Position numbers and translations under genes: made by a program. Positions 24,444 to 32,149 of a stretch of DNA of 64,000 nucleotides are shown here, in pieces. The stretch is from assembly GCA_002412545.1 (NCBI GenBank), contig DHVG01000002.1, positions 116,598 through 180,597 of the forward strand. Direction: 5' to 3'. The notes below the pieces were generated by a model. The model was not told the DNA's origin, did no database searches, and was given only the letters and a program-made list of their open reading frames with translations. The stretch's first letter is position 1, and each line of letters begins with the position of its first letter. The stretch is from Elusimicrobia bacterium UBA5214. GTDB taxonomy: Bacteria > Elusimicrobiota > UBA5214.

Positions 24444-25979
24444 ATGAGCAGAAGAAACAAACGACTCATCATTGGAACAATTTTGGTAATTGTTCCTTTA
24501 GCCGTAGTGTTTCTATCTAAGTTTGTGCTTCAGGGAGCATCTTCAGTGCCTAAACTCAATGCGATTAAGGTTACTACTCCCCCTATGCTTGATGGTGACG
24601 CCTCGGATGCAGTGTGGCAAACTGCCCCGGAATTAAAGGTAACTATAAATGGAAGCTGGGCAACAAGCCCCGTAACTGTGGCGGGGCAGGGAGGGGGAAC
24701 AGCAACGGAGATAACTATCCCCTGGGTTAAACTTAAGGCACTCTATACCGATACCACCCTTTATGTCCTGGCTACCTGGCCAGATTCAGACTTAAGTATC
24801 ACCAGAGGGGGTGGATGGGATTGGACTGGAACTGCCTGGACTAAACACAGTGGTCAGGCGGAAGATAGGCTTGCCTTTTGGTGGCCAATCAATGTTCCCA
24901 AATTTGAGAGTATCGGTTGTAGAGCAAAATGTCATATGCCGGATGCTCATCCTGATTGTTATACGGCAGGATGTCATATGAAGGATAATCATCCTTCAAC
25001 CACAGGATTGGAAGATGAATGTTATGTTCAAACTGGTGAAAGAGCAGATAAATGGCATATGAAAGCAGCACGTTTTCTTGGTGTAAAAAGTGCAGCACAA
25101 TCAGGAGTTGTGGTGGTAAATCCTACTACCCACGAGGTAACCGGCGGTAAAGTTACTTTAATTGGCTACTGTGATGATAAGCATACTACAGAGTATGTTG
25201 CTGACAAAGATGGCGGTAGAAGAGGAGATAGTGGTTCCGGTGCTACTACGGATAACCGAAATGCTATCAAAACCTCACCTAAGTATATGGAATCTAATCC
25301 GGATAATTACATTGATGCGATGATTCTTACTCAAACAGAAATTAACAACGGTGAGACGATTATTGTTGATACCACCGGAGTAACCGGTGCGTATGCTGGT
25401 GATGACGCAGTTACCTCTGCTTGGAGTAAATACAGTAGTTTTAATGCCTGTGTACCGGAAAATATTCTAAAAGAGCCATCCGGTAGTCGAGGGAATATAG
25501 AACAAGCGGCTACTTGGGAAAATGGAATCTGGACCTCTGAATTTAAAAGAGCACTGCTCACCAGTACTACTGACCAAGATGTTCAGTTTAGCGATTTAAC
25601 CAAAGAATATTCTTTTGCGGTAGCGGTGATGGATAATAGTGGTGGGGAGGAACATTTTTGGCAGAAGGATTATCAGAACTTAGTTTTTGTGACACTGACA
25701 CCGGCGGCGAGGATAGTAGAAAATGTAGTTGCTTATCCCAGTCCATTTAATCCCAAGACAGGTTTACTTAAGTTCGCTAATGTACCGGCGGATGCGACAA
25801 TTGAGATATATACTTTAACCGGTGAACTGGTTTACACCTTAGAAAATCCTACGAGTTCCGCGATAGTAGAATGGGATGGTAAAAATGAAGATGGAAAAAT
25901 TGTCGCTCGTGGTATTTACATCTATCGGGTTAAATCAGGTGGGGATGAAGTAAGAGGAAAATTTGCGGTAGTGAAATGA
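24444..25979 (+). CDS. Secreted ethylbenzene-dehydrogenase-like heme protein with T9SS-type sorting domain
   Basis: I choose ATG 24444 (511 residues) because of GGGGGTG upstream and the membrane/signal segment RLIIGTILVIVPLAVVFLS. Residues about 35-300 resemble the heme-binding domain of ethylbenzene dehydrogenase-related proteins (PPMLDGDASDAVWQTAPE, LYVLATWPDSD, RLAFWWPI). Two atypical c-type heme candidates are CRAKCH (CX3CH) and CYTAGCH (CX4CH); a later ADKWHMKAAR segment recalls motifs of such cytochromes. Residues about 425-511 form a FlgD/T9SS sorting domain (VVAYPSPFNPKTG, IEIYTLTGELVYTLE, GIYIYRVKSGG). Probably an extracellular redox protein; substrate unknown. Confidence 0.75.
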   Translation: MSRRNKRLIIGTILVIVPLAVVFLSKFVLQGASSVPKLNAIKVTTPPMLDGDASDAVWQTAPELKVTINGSWATSPVTVAGQGGGTATEITIPWVKLKALYTDTTLYVLATWPDSDLSITRGGGWDWTGTAWTKHSGQAEDRLAFWWPINVPKFESIGCRAKCHMPDAHPDCYTAGCHMKDNHPSTTGLEDECYVQTGERADKWHMKAARFLGVKSAAQSGVVVVNPTTHEVTGGKVTLIGYCDDKHTTEYVADKDGGRRGDSGSGATTDNRNAIKTSPKYMESNPDNYIDAMILTQTEINNGETIIVDTTGVTGAYAGDDAVTSAWSKYSSFNACVPENILKEPSGSRGNIEQAATWENGIWTSEFKRALLTSTTDQDVQFSDLTKEYSFAVAVMDNSGGEEHFWQKDYQNLVFVTLTPAARIVENVVAYPSPFNPKTGLLKFANVPADATIEIYTLTGELVYTLENPTSSAIVEWDGKNEDGKIVARGIYIYRVKSGGDEVRGKFAVVK

Positions 25980-26016
25980 AACGAAGATTAACTCAATGAA
26001 TGGGGAGGTGGAGAAG

Positions 26017-26925
26017 ATGAATTTCTTAAAAAAATTTAGTATTTTATTTCTTACTCTGTTTTTAGTTATTCCGGATTTAGTTTTAGCCGGTGAAGCCGAG
26101 GTAGGCACAACTGCGGCTAATTTCTTAAAGATTACACCGAACACAAAAGGTAGTGCAATGGGTGAAGCGGAAGTTGCGGTCGCTGATGATGTCAACGCTA
26201 TCTATGCTAACCCGGCGGGATTAAGCAAGGTCACTGCTAAAGAAGCAACTTTTACCCATTTAGTGTGGTTAGAAGAGATTAGTTACGAATCTATCGGTTA
26301 CGCTCAGGTTTTGAAAAATATCGGCGTATTGGGAGTAAACCTTGCTTATCTTTACACGGATATTGATAAGTTTAGCGAAACTTACGATTATCCTTGCTAC
26401 AAAAAAGAGGGAACCTATAAAGTAAGCGATATGGCGATTACTCTTGCCTATAGTCGTAAAATTTCGGAGATTATCTCTGCGGGAATAAGTATCAAATCTA
26501 TTTCTGATAACATTGATGGAGATACAGTCAGCGGAATAGCGGTAGATATCGGTGGGTTATACAATACACCGATAAAGAATTTAACTGCGGGCTTGAGTTT
26601 ACGCAATCTCGGTGGTTCCTTAGGTGATGATAGTTTACCGGTTGCCTATATTCTCGGTGCAGGCTATAAACTTTATGAAGAAAGATTAACTTTGGTTTGT
26701 GATTTAGTTATCCCTGTAGATAATAAAATCGGTTTAAGTTTCGGTGCGGAGTATTGGTATGCAGGGAAACTTGCTCTTCGCTTAGGTGGAGAAATAGGGG
26801 GTGAGTTAGGCAATTTCGGTGCAGGAATAGGGTATAAGTTTAAAAATTATCAGATTGATTATGCGCTTATACCTTATGGCGGTCTTGGGCTTACTCATCG
26901 TATTTCTTTCTCAGCAAAATTTTAA
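26017..26925 (+). CDS. PorV/PorQ-like outer-membrane protein
   Basis: I take ATG 26017 (302 residues), with GGGGAGG upstream; an earlier in-frame ATG at 25996 lacks a site. A signal peptide (FLKKFSILFLTLFLVIPDLVLA) is followed by the family opening AEVGTTAANFLKITPNTKGSAMGEAEVAVADDVNAIYANPAGLS. That opening is diagnostic of PorV/PorQ/UPF0164 barrels. PorV takes part in type IX secretion, which would match the T9SS-type domain in the gene just upstream. The product ends in a barrel-like phenylalanine (RISFSAKF). The full T9SS machinery is not in this window. Confidence 0.85.
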   Translation: MNFLKKFSILFLTLFLVIPDLVLAGEAEVGTTAANFLKITPNTKGSAMGEAEVAVADDVNAIYANPAGLSKVTAKEATFTHLVWLEEISYESIGYAQVLKNIGVLGVNLAYLYTDIDKFSETYDYPCYKKEGTYKVSDMAITLAYSRKISEIISAGISIKSISDNIDGDTVSGIAVDIGGLYNTPIKNLTAGLSLRNLGGSLGDDSLPVAYILGAGYKLYEERLTLVCDLVIPVDNKIGLSFGAEYWYAGKLALRLGGEIGGELGNFGAGIGYKFKNYQIDYALIPYGGLGLTHRISFSAKF

Positions 26926-26974
26926 AAACGCGGATTACGCAGATAAAAAACTGGATTACACAGAATTAGGAAAA

Positions 26975-27010
26975 GGCGACCCGATGTGATACGGGTCGCC
27001 TTTTTTATTT
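26975..27010 (+). terminator. Intrinsic terminator after the PorV-like gene
   Basis: A perfect 9-bp stem GGCGACCCG/CGGGTCGCC with an 8-nt loop, followed by TTTTTTATTT. It closes the heme-protein/PorV unit. A GATTACGCAGATAA/GATTACACAGAATT micro-repeat fills 26931-26966. Confidence 0.92.
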
Positions 27011-27035
27011 CCAAGAAGACAACTTATGTGACGAG

Positions 27036-27064
27036 TTTGCTTTTTTCCCAAAAAATTATATAAT
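27036..27064 (+). promoter_or_regulatory. Probable promoter of the YggS-type gene
   Basis: TATAAT (27059-27064) with a weak -35 TTTGCT (27036-27041) at 17 bp. The start would fall near 27071, leaving a leader of about 9 nt before ATG 27080 and no room for a usual Shine-Dalgarno. The sequence TTGCAAATG at the start codon is identical to that of the amidase gene at 2599. Confidence 0.5.
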
Positions 27065-27079
27065 CAAATAAAATTGCAA

Positions 27080-27772
27080 ATGATTAGTGATAATCTAAAA
27101 AAAGTACAAGAAAAAATAAATTTTACTTGTCAGAAAATTGGACGTAATCCAGAGGGAATAATTTTAGTTGCGGTAACAAAAAATGTGCCGGTAGAAAAAA
27201 TTAAAGAAGTAATTTTTTTAGATGTAATAAACATTGGTGAAAACCGTGTGCAGGAAGCGCTCAAGAAGTATAGCGAATTAGCCATTAGCCATCAGCCATC
27301 AGCTATCAGCCAAGTTAAATGGCATCTGGTTGGACATTTGCAAAAGAATAAAGTAAAATATGCCTTGAAAATATTTGACCTGATTCACTCAGTTGACGAT
27401 TTTGAGTTAGCCGAAGAAATTGATAAACAGGCAAAAAAAATTGGTAAAATCCAGGATTGTCTAATTGAAATAAAAGTTTCACCGGAAGTGACTAAATACG
27501 GTTGTCCACCCGAACCGGAAGAAGTTAAAAAGTTAATTGAGCGAATTAGCGAATTAGCGAATATTCGTATTCGTGGTCTAATGGCAATGGCACCGTTTTT
27601 TGAAAAATCCGAAGAGACTCGTCCCTATTTCCGTCAAGCATTTGAATGCTACTCGTTACTTGCTACTCGCTACTCGCTTACTTACTTATCAATGGGTATG
27701 TCTAATGATTTTACTATTGCTTTAGAAGAAGGTGCAAATATGTTGCGTATTGGCACAGCTATATTTAAGTAA
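27080..27772 (+). CDS. YggS/YBL036C-family pyridoxal-phosphate homeostasis protein
   Basis: A 230-residue PLP-binding protein of the alanine-racemase N-terminal fold. Motifs: VAVTKNVP with the PLP lysine, IGENRVQEAL, WHLVGHLQKNK, IRGLMAMAPF and the PLP-phosphate-binding SMGMSNDF...EEGANMLRIGTAIF. It buffers PLP in the cytoplasm and influences amino-acid pools. Two micro-repeats lie in frame: AISHQPSAISQ before the WHLVG motif, and YSLLATRYSL before the SMGMSND motif. Both fall in loops next to conserved strands. The stop codon lies within the left arm of the palindromic element that follows. Confidence 0.92.
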   Translation: MISDNLKKVQEKINFTCQKIGRNPEGIILVAVTKNVPVEKIKEVIFLDVINIGENRVQEALKKYSELAISHQPSAISQVKWHLVGHLQKNKVKYALKIFDLIHSVDDFELAEEIDKQAKKIGKIQDCLIEIKVSPEVTKYGCPPEPEEVKKLIERISELANIRIRGLMAMAPFFEKSEETRPYFRQAFECYSLLATRYSLTYLSMGMSNDFTIALEEGANMLRIGTAIFK

Positions 27773-28107
27773 TTTCACAAAAATAATTAAGCAATTTTTG
27801 TCTCGGGAACCCTCTCTTCACTTTATAATTTTTTGACCAGAGACAAGAGGTGTCAAAAACTTTTCGGTAGACCACCTGTGCCTGCGATACCTGTGCAGGC
27901 TTCACAGGTGCAGGCATGACCTATCGGGATGTCGTTCAGAGAGGAACCCCTCAACAAATTGCTTACTTAAAGAGTTGCGAACCTTTTTCAAACGACTTTG
28001 AATTTATTTCCGACTCTTCGCTTCTGGGAAATAAATTATAGAGTGAGAAAAATGGTTCGCAAGTCAGAAACGAAATTAGGATATTATTTTTGTGAAATTA
28101 CTTAAAT
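27763..28107. mobile_element. 345-bp non-coding element with 25-bp perfect terminal inverted repeats
   Basis: The ends are exact inverted copies, from ATTTAAGTAATTTCACAA at 27763 (25 bp to 27787) to the matching arm at 28083-28107. The left arm includes the yggS-type stop codon and the right arm the ATG of the radical SAM gene. Inside are nested palindromes: AAGCAATTT against AAATTGCTT, a reverse copy of the CCCGATAGG repeat with a loop insertion (27864-27928), and a strong hairpin of TTGCGAACC/GGTTCGCAA plus AATTTATTTCC/GGAAATAAATT (about 27974-28064). There is no ORF. It looks like a MITE-type or compound palindromic element. The ends overlapping both genes mean the flanking codons are supplied by it. 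Confidence 0.65.
27864..27928 (-). repeat. Dispersed palindromic repeat, copy with loop insertion
   Basis: In reverse orientation, CCCGATAGGTCAT and GGTCTACCGA are separated by about 42 nt made of CCTGCACCTGTG/CCTGCACAGG/GCAGGCACAGG units. These can fold into their own hairpin. It lies inside the 345-bp element. Confidence 0.65.
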
Positions 28108-29488
28108 GAAAATAACTCTTATTGAACCTTCAGCACCAGATTATCATATTTTCAGTATGTTTCATTTGCCACGCTTAGGTTTACCAATTTTAGGGACAAT
28201 TCTTAAGGAGAAAGGACATAAAGTCAATATTTATGTTGAAGGTTTACATCCGATTGATTACGATGAGGTTTACCGGTCTGATTTAGTCGGTATTTCCAGT
28301 ATCACTTCTACCGCGCCACGGGCATACTCAATTGCTGAACAAGTGAGAAAGAAAGGCATCCCGGTAGTAATTGGTGGCAGTCATGTAACCTTTTTACCTG
28401 ATGAGGCATTGAAATATGTTGACTATGTAGTTCGTGGTGAAGGTGAGGAGACGCTTTTAGAGTTAGTAGATAGTATTCAGGATGGCAAACACTTTGCAGA
28501 TATTTTAGGTCTTTCCTACCGAAATAATGGTTCTTACTTGCATAATCCCCAGCGTCCTTTGATTCCAGATTTGGATATGTATCCTTATCCTGATTTCAGC
28601 CTTATTCAGGGGATAGAAAGGGTTTCCAGTATTCCTCTGCAAATTTCCCGCGGTTGTCCTTTTAACTGTAGTTTCTGTTCGGTAACAAAAATGTTTGGTA
28701 GAAAATATCGTTTTCGGAATATGGAGAATGTAATTGAAGAGATTATTTTCCGTCTAAAGAGTTTTAATTCACCACCTTGGTTTTTCTTCTATGATGATAA
28801 TTTTACGGCTAATCCGAACCAGACAAAAATATTCCTGGAAGAAATATTACGGAAAAAAATAAAATTTTCCTGGACTGCTCAGACCCGTTCCGATGTAGTG
28901 AGAGACCGCGAATTGATGAACTTAATGAAAAGGACAAATTGCCAGTGCCTCTATATTGGTTTTGAATCAGTTAACCCCGAAACCTTGAAACTCTATAATA
29001 AACGGCAATTAGTTGACGAAATACGCCAAGCAATTAAAATAATTCATAATTATGGGATTAGAATCCATGGTATGTTTGTGCTCGGTTCTGATGAGGATGA
29101 TGTGAAAATTATTAAGAATACCACACGTTTTGTGAAGAAAAACAAAATTGATACGGTTCAATATTTAATTCTTACACCGATTCCGGGAACTGAAGTATAT
29201 AACCAGATGAAGAGAGAAAACCGTCTCTTAACCACGGAATGGAATCTCTACGATGGGCTCCATGTAGTTTTTCAACCAGTAAAGATGACTGCCTATCAGT
29301 TACAGAAAGAAGCAATCAAAGCGATGCGTAAGTTTTATTCCTTTTTCAAGTCTTTAACCTTTTTAATTAAGGGTAAATTTTATTTAGGAATGGTTCGTTT
29401 TAAAGGTAGTTTGATTATTCAAAAATGGCAAAAAAGAAAAAAAGAGTTTCTTGCCGGTTTAAAAAAATTACATAAAGAACACAAATAG
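28106..29488 (+). CDS. B12-binding-domain radical SAM protein
   Basis: A 460-residue enzyme. Residues about 1-150 form a cobalamin-binding-type Rossmann domain (LPRLGLPILGTILKEKGH, DLVGISSITSTAPRAY, VVIGGSHVTFLPDEAL, YVVRGEGEETLLEL). Residues about 185-400 are the radical SAM core with the cluster motif CPFNCSFCSVT and the following FFYDDNFTANP and YIGFESVNPETL segments. The C-terminus is basic and helical. The family acts on lipids, hopanoids, tetrapyrroles or peptides; I cannot pick a substrate. The start codon lies in the right arm of the upstream palindromic element, so it may lack a usual RBS. Confidence 0.9.
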   Translation: MKITLIEPSAPDYHIFSMFHLPRLGLPILGTILKEKGHKVNIYVEGLHPIDYDEVYRSDLVGISSITSTAPRAYSIAEQVRKKGIPVVIGGSHVTFLPDEALKYVDYVVRGEGEETLLELVDSIQDGKHFADILGLSYRNNGSYLHNPQRPLIPDLDMYPYPDFSLIQGIERVSSIPLQISRGCPFNCSFCSVTKMFGRKYRFRNMENVIEEIIFRLKSFNSPPWFFFYDDNFTANPNQTKIFLEEILRKKIKFSWTAQTRSDVVRDRELMNLMKRTNCQCLYIGFESVNPETLKLYNKRQLVDEIRQAIKIIHNYGIRIHGMFVLGSDEDDVKIIKNTTRFVKKNKIDTVQYLILTPIPGTEVYNQMKRENRLLTTEWNLYDGLHVVFQPVKMTAYQLQKEAIKAMRKFYSFFKSLTFLIKGKFYLGMVRFKGSLIIQKWQKRKKEFLAGLKKLHKEHK

Positions 29489-29498
29489 GAATTAAAGA

Positions 29499-30311
29499 AT
29501 GTTAAAACAAAAGATTGTCTTTCTTGGTGCTGGGAATATGGGGGAAGCGCTGATTAGCGGGTTAGTAAACAGCGGTTTAGCCGGTAAGGGACAGATTATT
29601 GCTACCGATATTCGTACGGAAAGACTGGTTTATTTAAAGAAAAAATTCGGAATCCAGGTTAGTGAAAATAACAAAAAAGCAGTTCAACAAGGGGAGATAA
29701 TTGTTTTAGCCGTCAAACCACAACAGATAAAGGGGTTATTAGGTGAAATAGGTGATTGGGTGAGAAAAGAGCAGTTAGTAATTTCAATTGCGGCTGGTAT
29801 TCCTACCAAATATATTGAAAAATTTTTCCAGCAGAGAGTACCGCTAATCCGAGTAATGCCAAATACACCAGCATTAGTTGGTGAAGGGGTTACTGTGCTT
29901 ACACCGGGTAAATATACAAATGAAAAGCATTTAAAAATAGCGAAGAAAATTTTTTCTGCAGTTGGTTATGTATCTGTATTACCCGAAAAATTACTTAATG
30001 CAGTTACTGCTCTTTCCGGTTCAGGTCCGGCGTATATTTTCTATCTTGCTGAAATTTTAGATGAAGCAGCAAAAAAAATGAATCTACCCGAAGAAACTGC
30101 TTGTGAATTAGTCACCCGGACAATTCTTGGTGCAGGAAAAATGCTCAAAATTACTGGTGAATCAGGGCGAATGCTCCGACAGAAAGTTACTTCTCCTGGT
30201 GGCACTACTGAGGCAGCAACAAAGTATCTGCAAGCAAAGAAATTCAAAGAAATATTTATTCAAGCCCTCTTCAAAGCACGGAAACGTGCCCAAGAACTTG
30301 CACCAAAATAA
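29499..30311 (+). CDS. proC: Pyrroline-5-carboxylate reductase
   Basis: A 270-residue enzyme for the last step of proline synthesis, reducing pyrroline-5-carboxylate with NAD(P)H. N-terminal Rossmann motif FLGAGNMGEALISGL, then VLAVKPQQI, IRVMPNTPALVGEG, the active-site-region ALSGSGPAYIFYLAEIL and the C-terminal TSPGGTTEAAT. Length and motifs are standard. The proA gene of the same pathway is at 40591-41874, on the other strand. It lies 10 nt after the radical SAM gene. Confidence 0.96.
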   Translation: MLKQKIVFLGAGNMGEALISGLVNSGLAGKGQIIATDIRTERLVYLKKKFGIQVSENNKKAVQQGEIIVLAVKPQQIKGLLGEIGDWVRKEQLVISIAAGIPTKYIEKFFQQRVPLIRVMPNTPALVGEGVTVLTPGKYTNEKHLKIAKKIFSAVGYVSVLPEKLLNAVTALSGSGPAYIFYLAEILDEAAKKMNLPEETACELVTRTILGAGKMLKITGESGRMLRQKVTSPGGTTEAATKYLQAKKFKEIFIQALFKARKRAQELAPK

Positions 30312-30391
30312 ATCAAATTATTCTAATAATTCTAATTAATATATAAGTAAAACGTGTTGTTTTGAAAATAGCCAACCGTATTTTTTACCCA

Positions 30392-30419
30392 TTGACAAAA
30401 TAGAAAAATAGATTATACT
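30392..30419 (+). promoter_or_regulatory. Promoter of the pilT leader
   Basis: TTGACA (30392-30397), a 16-bp spacer and TATACT (30414-30419). The predicted start near 30427 lies just before the riboswitch. Confidence 0.75.
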
Positions 30420-30429
30420 TATAATTAGG

Positions 30430-30574
30430 AAACGATAAGGGCAAACTCCTCCCCCGTTGTAACTTTGGGGGATCTCGATGGTTTACCTTCGGGAGAGAAA
30501 TCGGAGGACGCAAAGCTACGGGGCTAAATCCACTGTCTGTGGATAAGTTGGCCGGGCTGCCGAAAAGATTTAGG
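30430..30574 (+). promoter_or_regulatory. Cyclic di-GMP-I (GEMM-I) riboswitch
   Basis: Core motifs match GEMM-I: AGGGCAAAC (30438-30446), GGACGCAAAGC (30506-30516), GGGGCTAAATC and GGCCGGGCTGCC. A stem CTAAATC/GATTTAG (30523-30529 and 30568-30574) closes the second arm. A G occupies what I take to be the position (G20 of Vc2) that selects c-di-GMP over cGAMP. The first arm, normally a short stem with a GNRA loop, carries about 55 extra nt (CCCCCGTTGTAACTTTGGGGG then a CTC/GAG hairpin) resembling local palindromic repeats. Family knowledge: such RNAs often control pili and motility genes, and pilT follows. ATCCACTG (30528-30535) can pair with CAGTGGAT (30590-30597) downstream, a likely switching helix. 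Confidence 0.88.
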
Positions 30575-30602
30575 TATCATTCATTTGGCAGTGGATATGC
30601 TC

Positions 30603-30669
30603 GCCGAGTTACCGAAAAAACGATAAAAAGTAAAACAAAATTTGAATAAGGTAACTCGGCTTTTATTTT
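30603..30669 (+). terminator. Intrinsic terminator between the riboswitch and pilT
   Basis: A perfect 11-bp stem GCCGAGTTACC/GGTAACTCGGC with a large A-rich loop (36 nt) is followed by TTTTATTTT. It is placed as the expression platform of the riboswitch. Whether c-di-GMP turns pilT on or off cannot be decided by eye. Confidence 0.75.
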
Positions 30670-30694
30670 GAGGGGAGAGGAGGAGTAATTAAGA

Positions 30695-31816
30695 ATGAAA
30701 ATTGATGATTTATTGCGTTTGATGGTTTCAAACCGTGCTTCAGATTTGCATTTGAAAGCCGACACTCGTCCTTTATTGAGGATAGACGGAGAACTGATTC
30801 CCGAGGATAAATTACCTGAATTTTCCAGTGCAGAAATCTGGGAACTGGTTTGCCAGATGATTGGCGAAGAGCAAAAAGATAAATTCACTCAGGAAAAAGA
30901 ATTAGATTTTGCCTATAATCTATCCGGTTTAGCAAGATTTCGTGTAAACACCTATCTACAAAGAGGACAAATTGGTGTTTCAATAAGGGCGATTCCCTGG
31001 GATATTCCTACCTTAGATAAATTGGGATTTCCACCAGTGATTAAGGAGTTAGCTCTTAAACCGAGAGGTTTGGTCTTGGTCACCGGTCCGACGGGAAGCG
31101 GAAAATCAACAACTCTCGCGGCAATCATCAATTATATCAATGTTAATCGGCGTTGTCAGATAATTACTATTGAAGACCCGATTGAGTTTGTGCATAAAAA
31201 TAAATTGAGTAATATTGACCAGCGCGAGTTAGGTAGTGACACTCTCTCCTTTGCTAATGCTTTGAAACATGTCCTCCGACAAGACCCGGATGTAATTTTA
31301 GTTGGTGAAATGCGCGACTTGGAAACAATCGCTTTAGCGATTACTGCTGCGGAAACCGGGCATCTAGTTTTTTCTACTTTGCATACTACGGGTGCGGCAG
31401 CAACCATTGACCGGATTATTGATGTTTTCCCACCAACTCAACAATCTCAGGTAAGGTTGCAAATTGCTACACTCTTGGAGGGGGTAATCTCTCAGATTCT
31501 TTTACCCTGTGCGGATAGTAAAGGAAGAGTTGCTGCTTTAGAGATTATGATTTCTACTCCGGCGATTCGCAATCTTATCCGGGAGAATAAAGTTTTTCAG
31601 ATTTCTTCGGTGATGCAAACCGGTGTTTCTTCAGGAATGCAGACACTTGACCTTGCTTTGAAGAAACTATGTGAAGAAAAACTGATTACTTACGAAGAAG
31701 CATTAACTAAGTGCAGCGAGCCGGAACAGTTTCAAAAAATGCACTCTGCGGGTAAATTCAGAGAGACCAAATTTAGTTCCCCAGCACCAATTTCTGGCAA
31801 TGTCGTTCCTGCATAA
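30695..31816 (+). CDS. pilT: Type IV pilus retraction ATPase
   Basis: A 373-residue hexameric ATPase that depolymerises pili for twitching and surface sensing. N-terminal PAS-like domain starts IDDLLRLMVSNRASDLHLK. The motor has Walker A GPTGSGKSTTLAA, the Asp box ITIEDPIEFVH, Walker B VILVGEMRDLETI, the His box GHLVFSTLHTTGAAATIDRI and the PilT-type AIRNLIRENKVFQI. The C-terminal tail is extended and low-complexity (SAGKFRETKFSSPAPISG). It lacks the zinc cysteines of PilB. It is controlled by a c-di-GMP riboswitch leader, with a strong RBS (GGGGAGAGGAGGAG). Confidence 0.95.
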   Translation: MKIDDLLRLMVSNRASDLHLKADTRPLLRIDGELIPEDKLPEFSSAEIWELVCQMIGEEQKDKFTQEKELDFAYNLSGLARFRVNTYLQRGQIGVSIRAIPWDIPTLDKLGFPPVIKELALKPRGLVLVTGPTGSGKSTTLAAIINYINVNRRCQIITIEDPIEFVHKNKLSNIDQRELGSDTLSFANALKHVLRQDPDVILVGEMRDLETIALAITAAETGHLVFSTLHTTGAAATIDRIIDVFPPTQQSQVRLQIATLLEGVISQILLPCADSKGRVAALEIMISTPAIRNLIRENKVFQISSVMQTGVSSGMQTLDLALKKLCEEKLITYEEALTKCSEPEQFQKMHSAGKFRETKFSSPAPISGNVVPA

Positions 31817-31846
31817 TGATGGTCCAATCTTACCAATTTTCCCAAG

Positions 31847-31869
31847 TCGGAGATCCCGCTTTAGCGGTG
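31847..31869 (-). repeat. 23-nt palindromic repeat (CACCGCTAAAGCGG type), copy 2
   Basis: Exact reverse-complement copy of 24017-24039. It lies 35 nt upstream of the promoter at 31905. Confidence 0.75.
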
Positions 31870-31904
31870 ATTTGTCTACAAAAAATTTTTTTTTCTTCAA
31901 CCCC

Positions 31905-31933
31905 TTGACACCACCCCCCCGTCAAGATATAAT
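31905..31933 (+). promoter_or_regulatory. Consensus sigma-70 promoter of the cytochrome operon
   Basis: TTGACA (31905-31910), a 17-bp spacer and TATAAT (31928-31933): both boxes match the consensus fully. The spacer is odd, opening CCACCCCCCCGTC. An upstream AAAAATTTTTTTTTCTTC tract resembles the blocks before the groES and 24106 promoters. Confidence 0.88.
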
Positions 31934-32005
31934 ATAACCTAATCAGTAAAATTCGTTGCTTTTGGTTTGTTTTCCTTGTCTTGTTTGAAAAAGGAGAGCA
32001 AAAAA

Positions 32006-32029
32006 ATGGCAGATGAATTTTTTACTTGA
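32006..32029 (+). CDS. Seven-codon leader peptide (MADEFFT)
   Basis: ATG at 32006 with AAGGAG 9 nt upstream, then GCA GAT GAA TTT TTT ACT TGA. It lies about 65 nt after the predicted transcription start and ends 6 nt before the terminator stem, the layout of a translated attenuator. The two Phe codons are the only hint of amino-acid control. Too short for a protein function. Confidence 0.5.
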   Translation: MADEFFT

Positions 32030-32035
32030 TTTTTT

Positions 32036-32085
32036 AAACCGCTAATTTTCAGAAAAATCTGAAATAGCGGTTTTTATATTTTTAC
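32036..32085 (+). terminator. Leader terminator of the cytochrome operon
   Basis: Stem AAACCGCTA...TTTCAGA / TCTGAAATAGCGGTTT (16 bp with a 2-nt bulge, AAAA loop) followed by TTTTTATATTTTT. It separates the strong promoter and leader ORF from the coding genes that start at 32150. Confidence 0.85.
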
Positions 32086-32149
32086 GAAAAGAAAAACATT
32101 CATCCGAGTATAAGTTTAACATAACTAAAAGAGGAAGGAGGTGAGAGAA

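Larger units (their letters stand above)
30312..30694 (+). other. Regulatory leader of pilT
   Basis: This 383-nt gap holds a promoter (30392-30419), a c-di-GMP-I riboswitch (30430-30574) and an intrinsic terminator (30603-30669). Upstream of the promoter I see only AT-rich sequence. Confidence 0.85.
31817..32149. other. Regulatory region before the cytochrome operon
   Basis: This 333-nt gap holds the second copy of the 23-nt palindrome, an exact-consensus promoter, a seven-codon leader ORF and a terminator. It shows no other gene. Confidence 0.8.

Noticed and set aside
32006..32062. Read-through of the MADEFFT stop as a selenocysteine or longer leader peptide
   Set aside because: Continuation gives only a short tail through the terminator stem, with a second stop and no SECIS-like hairpin in the right place.
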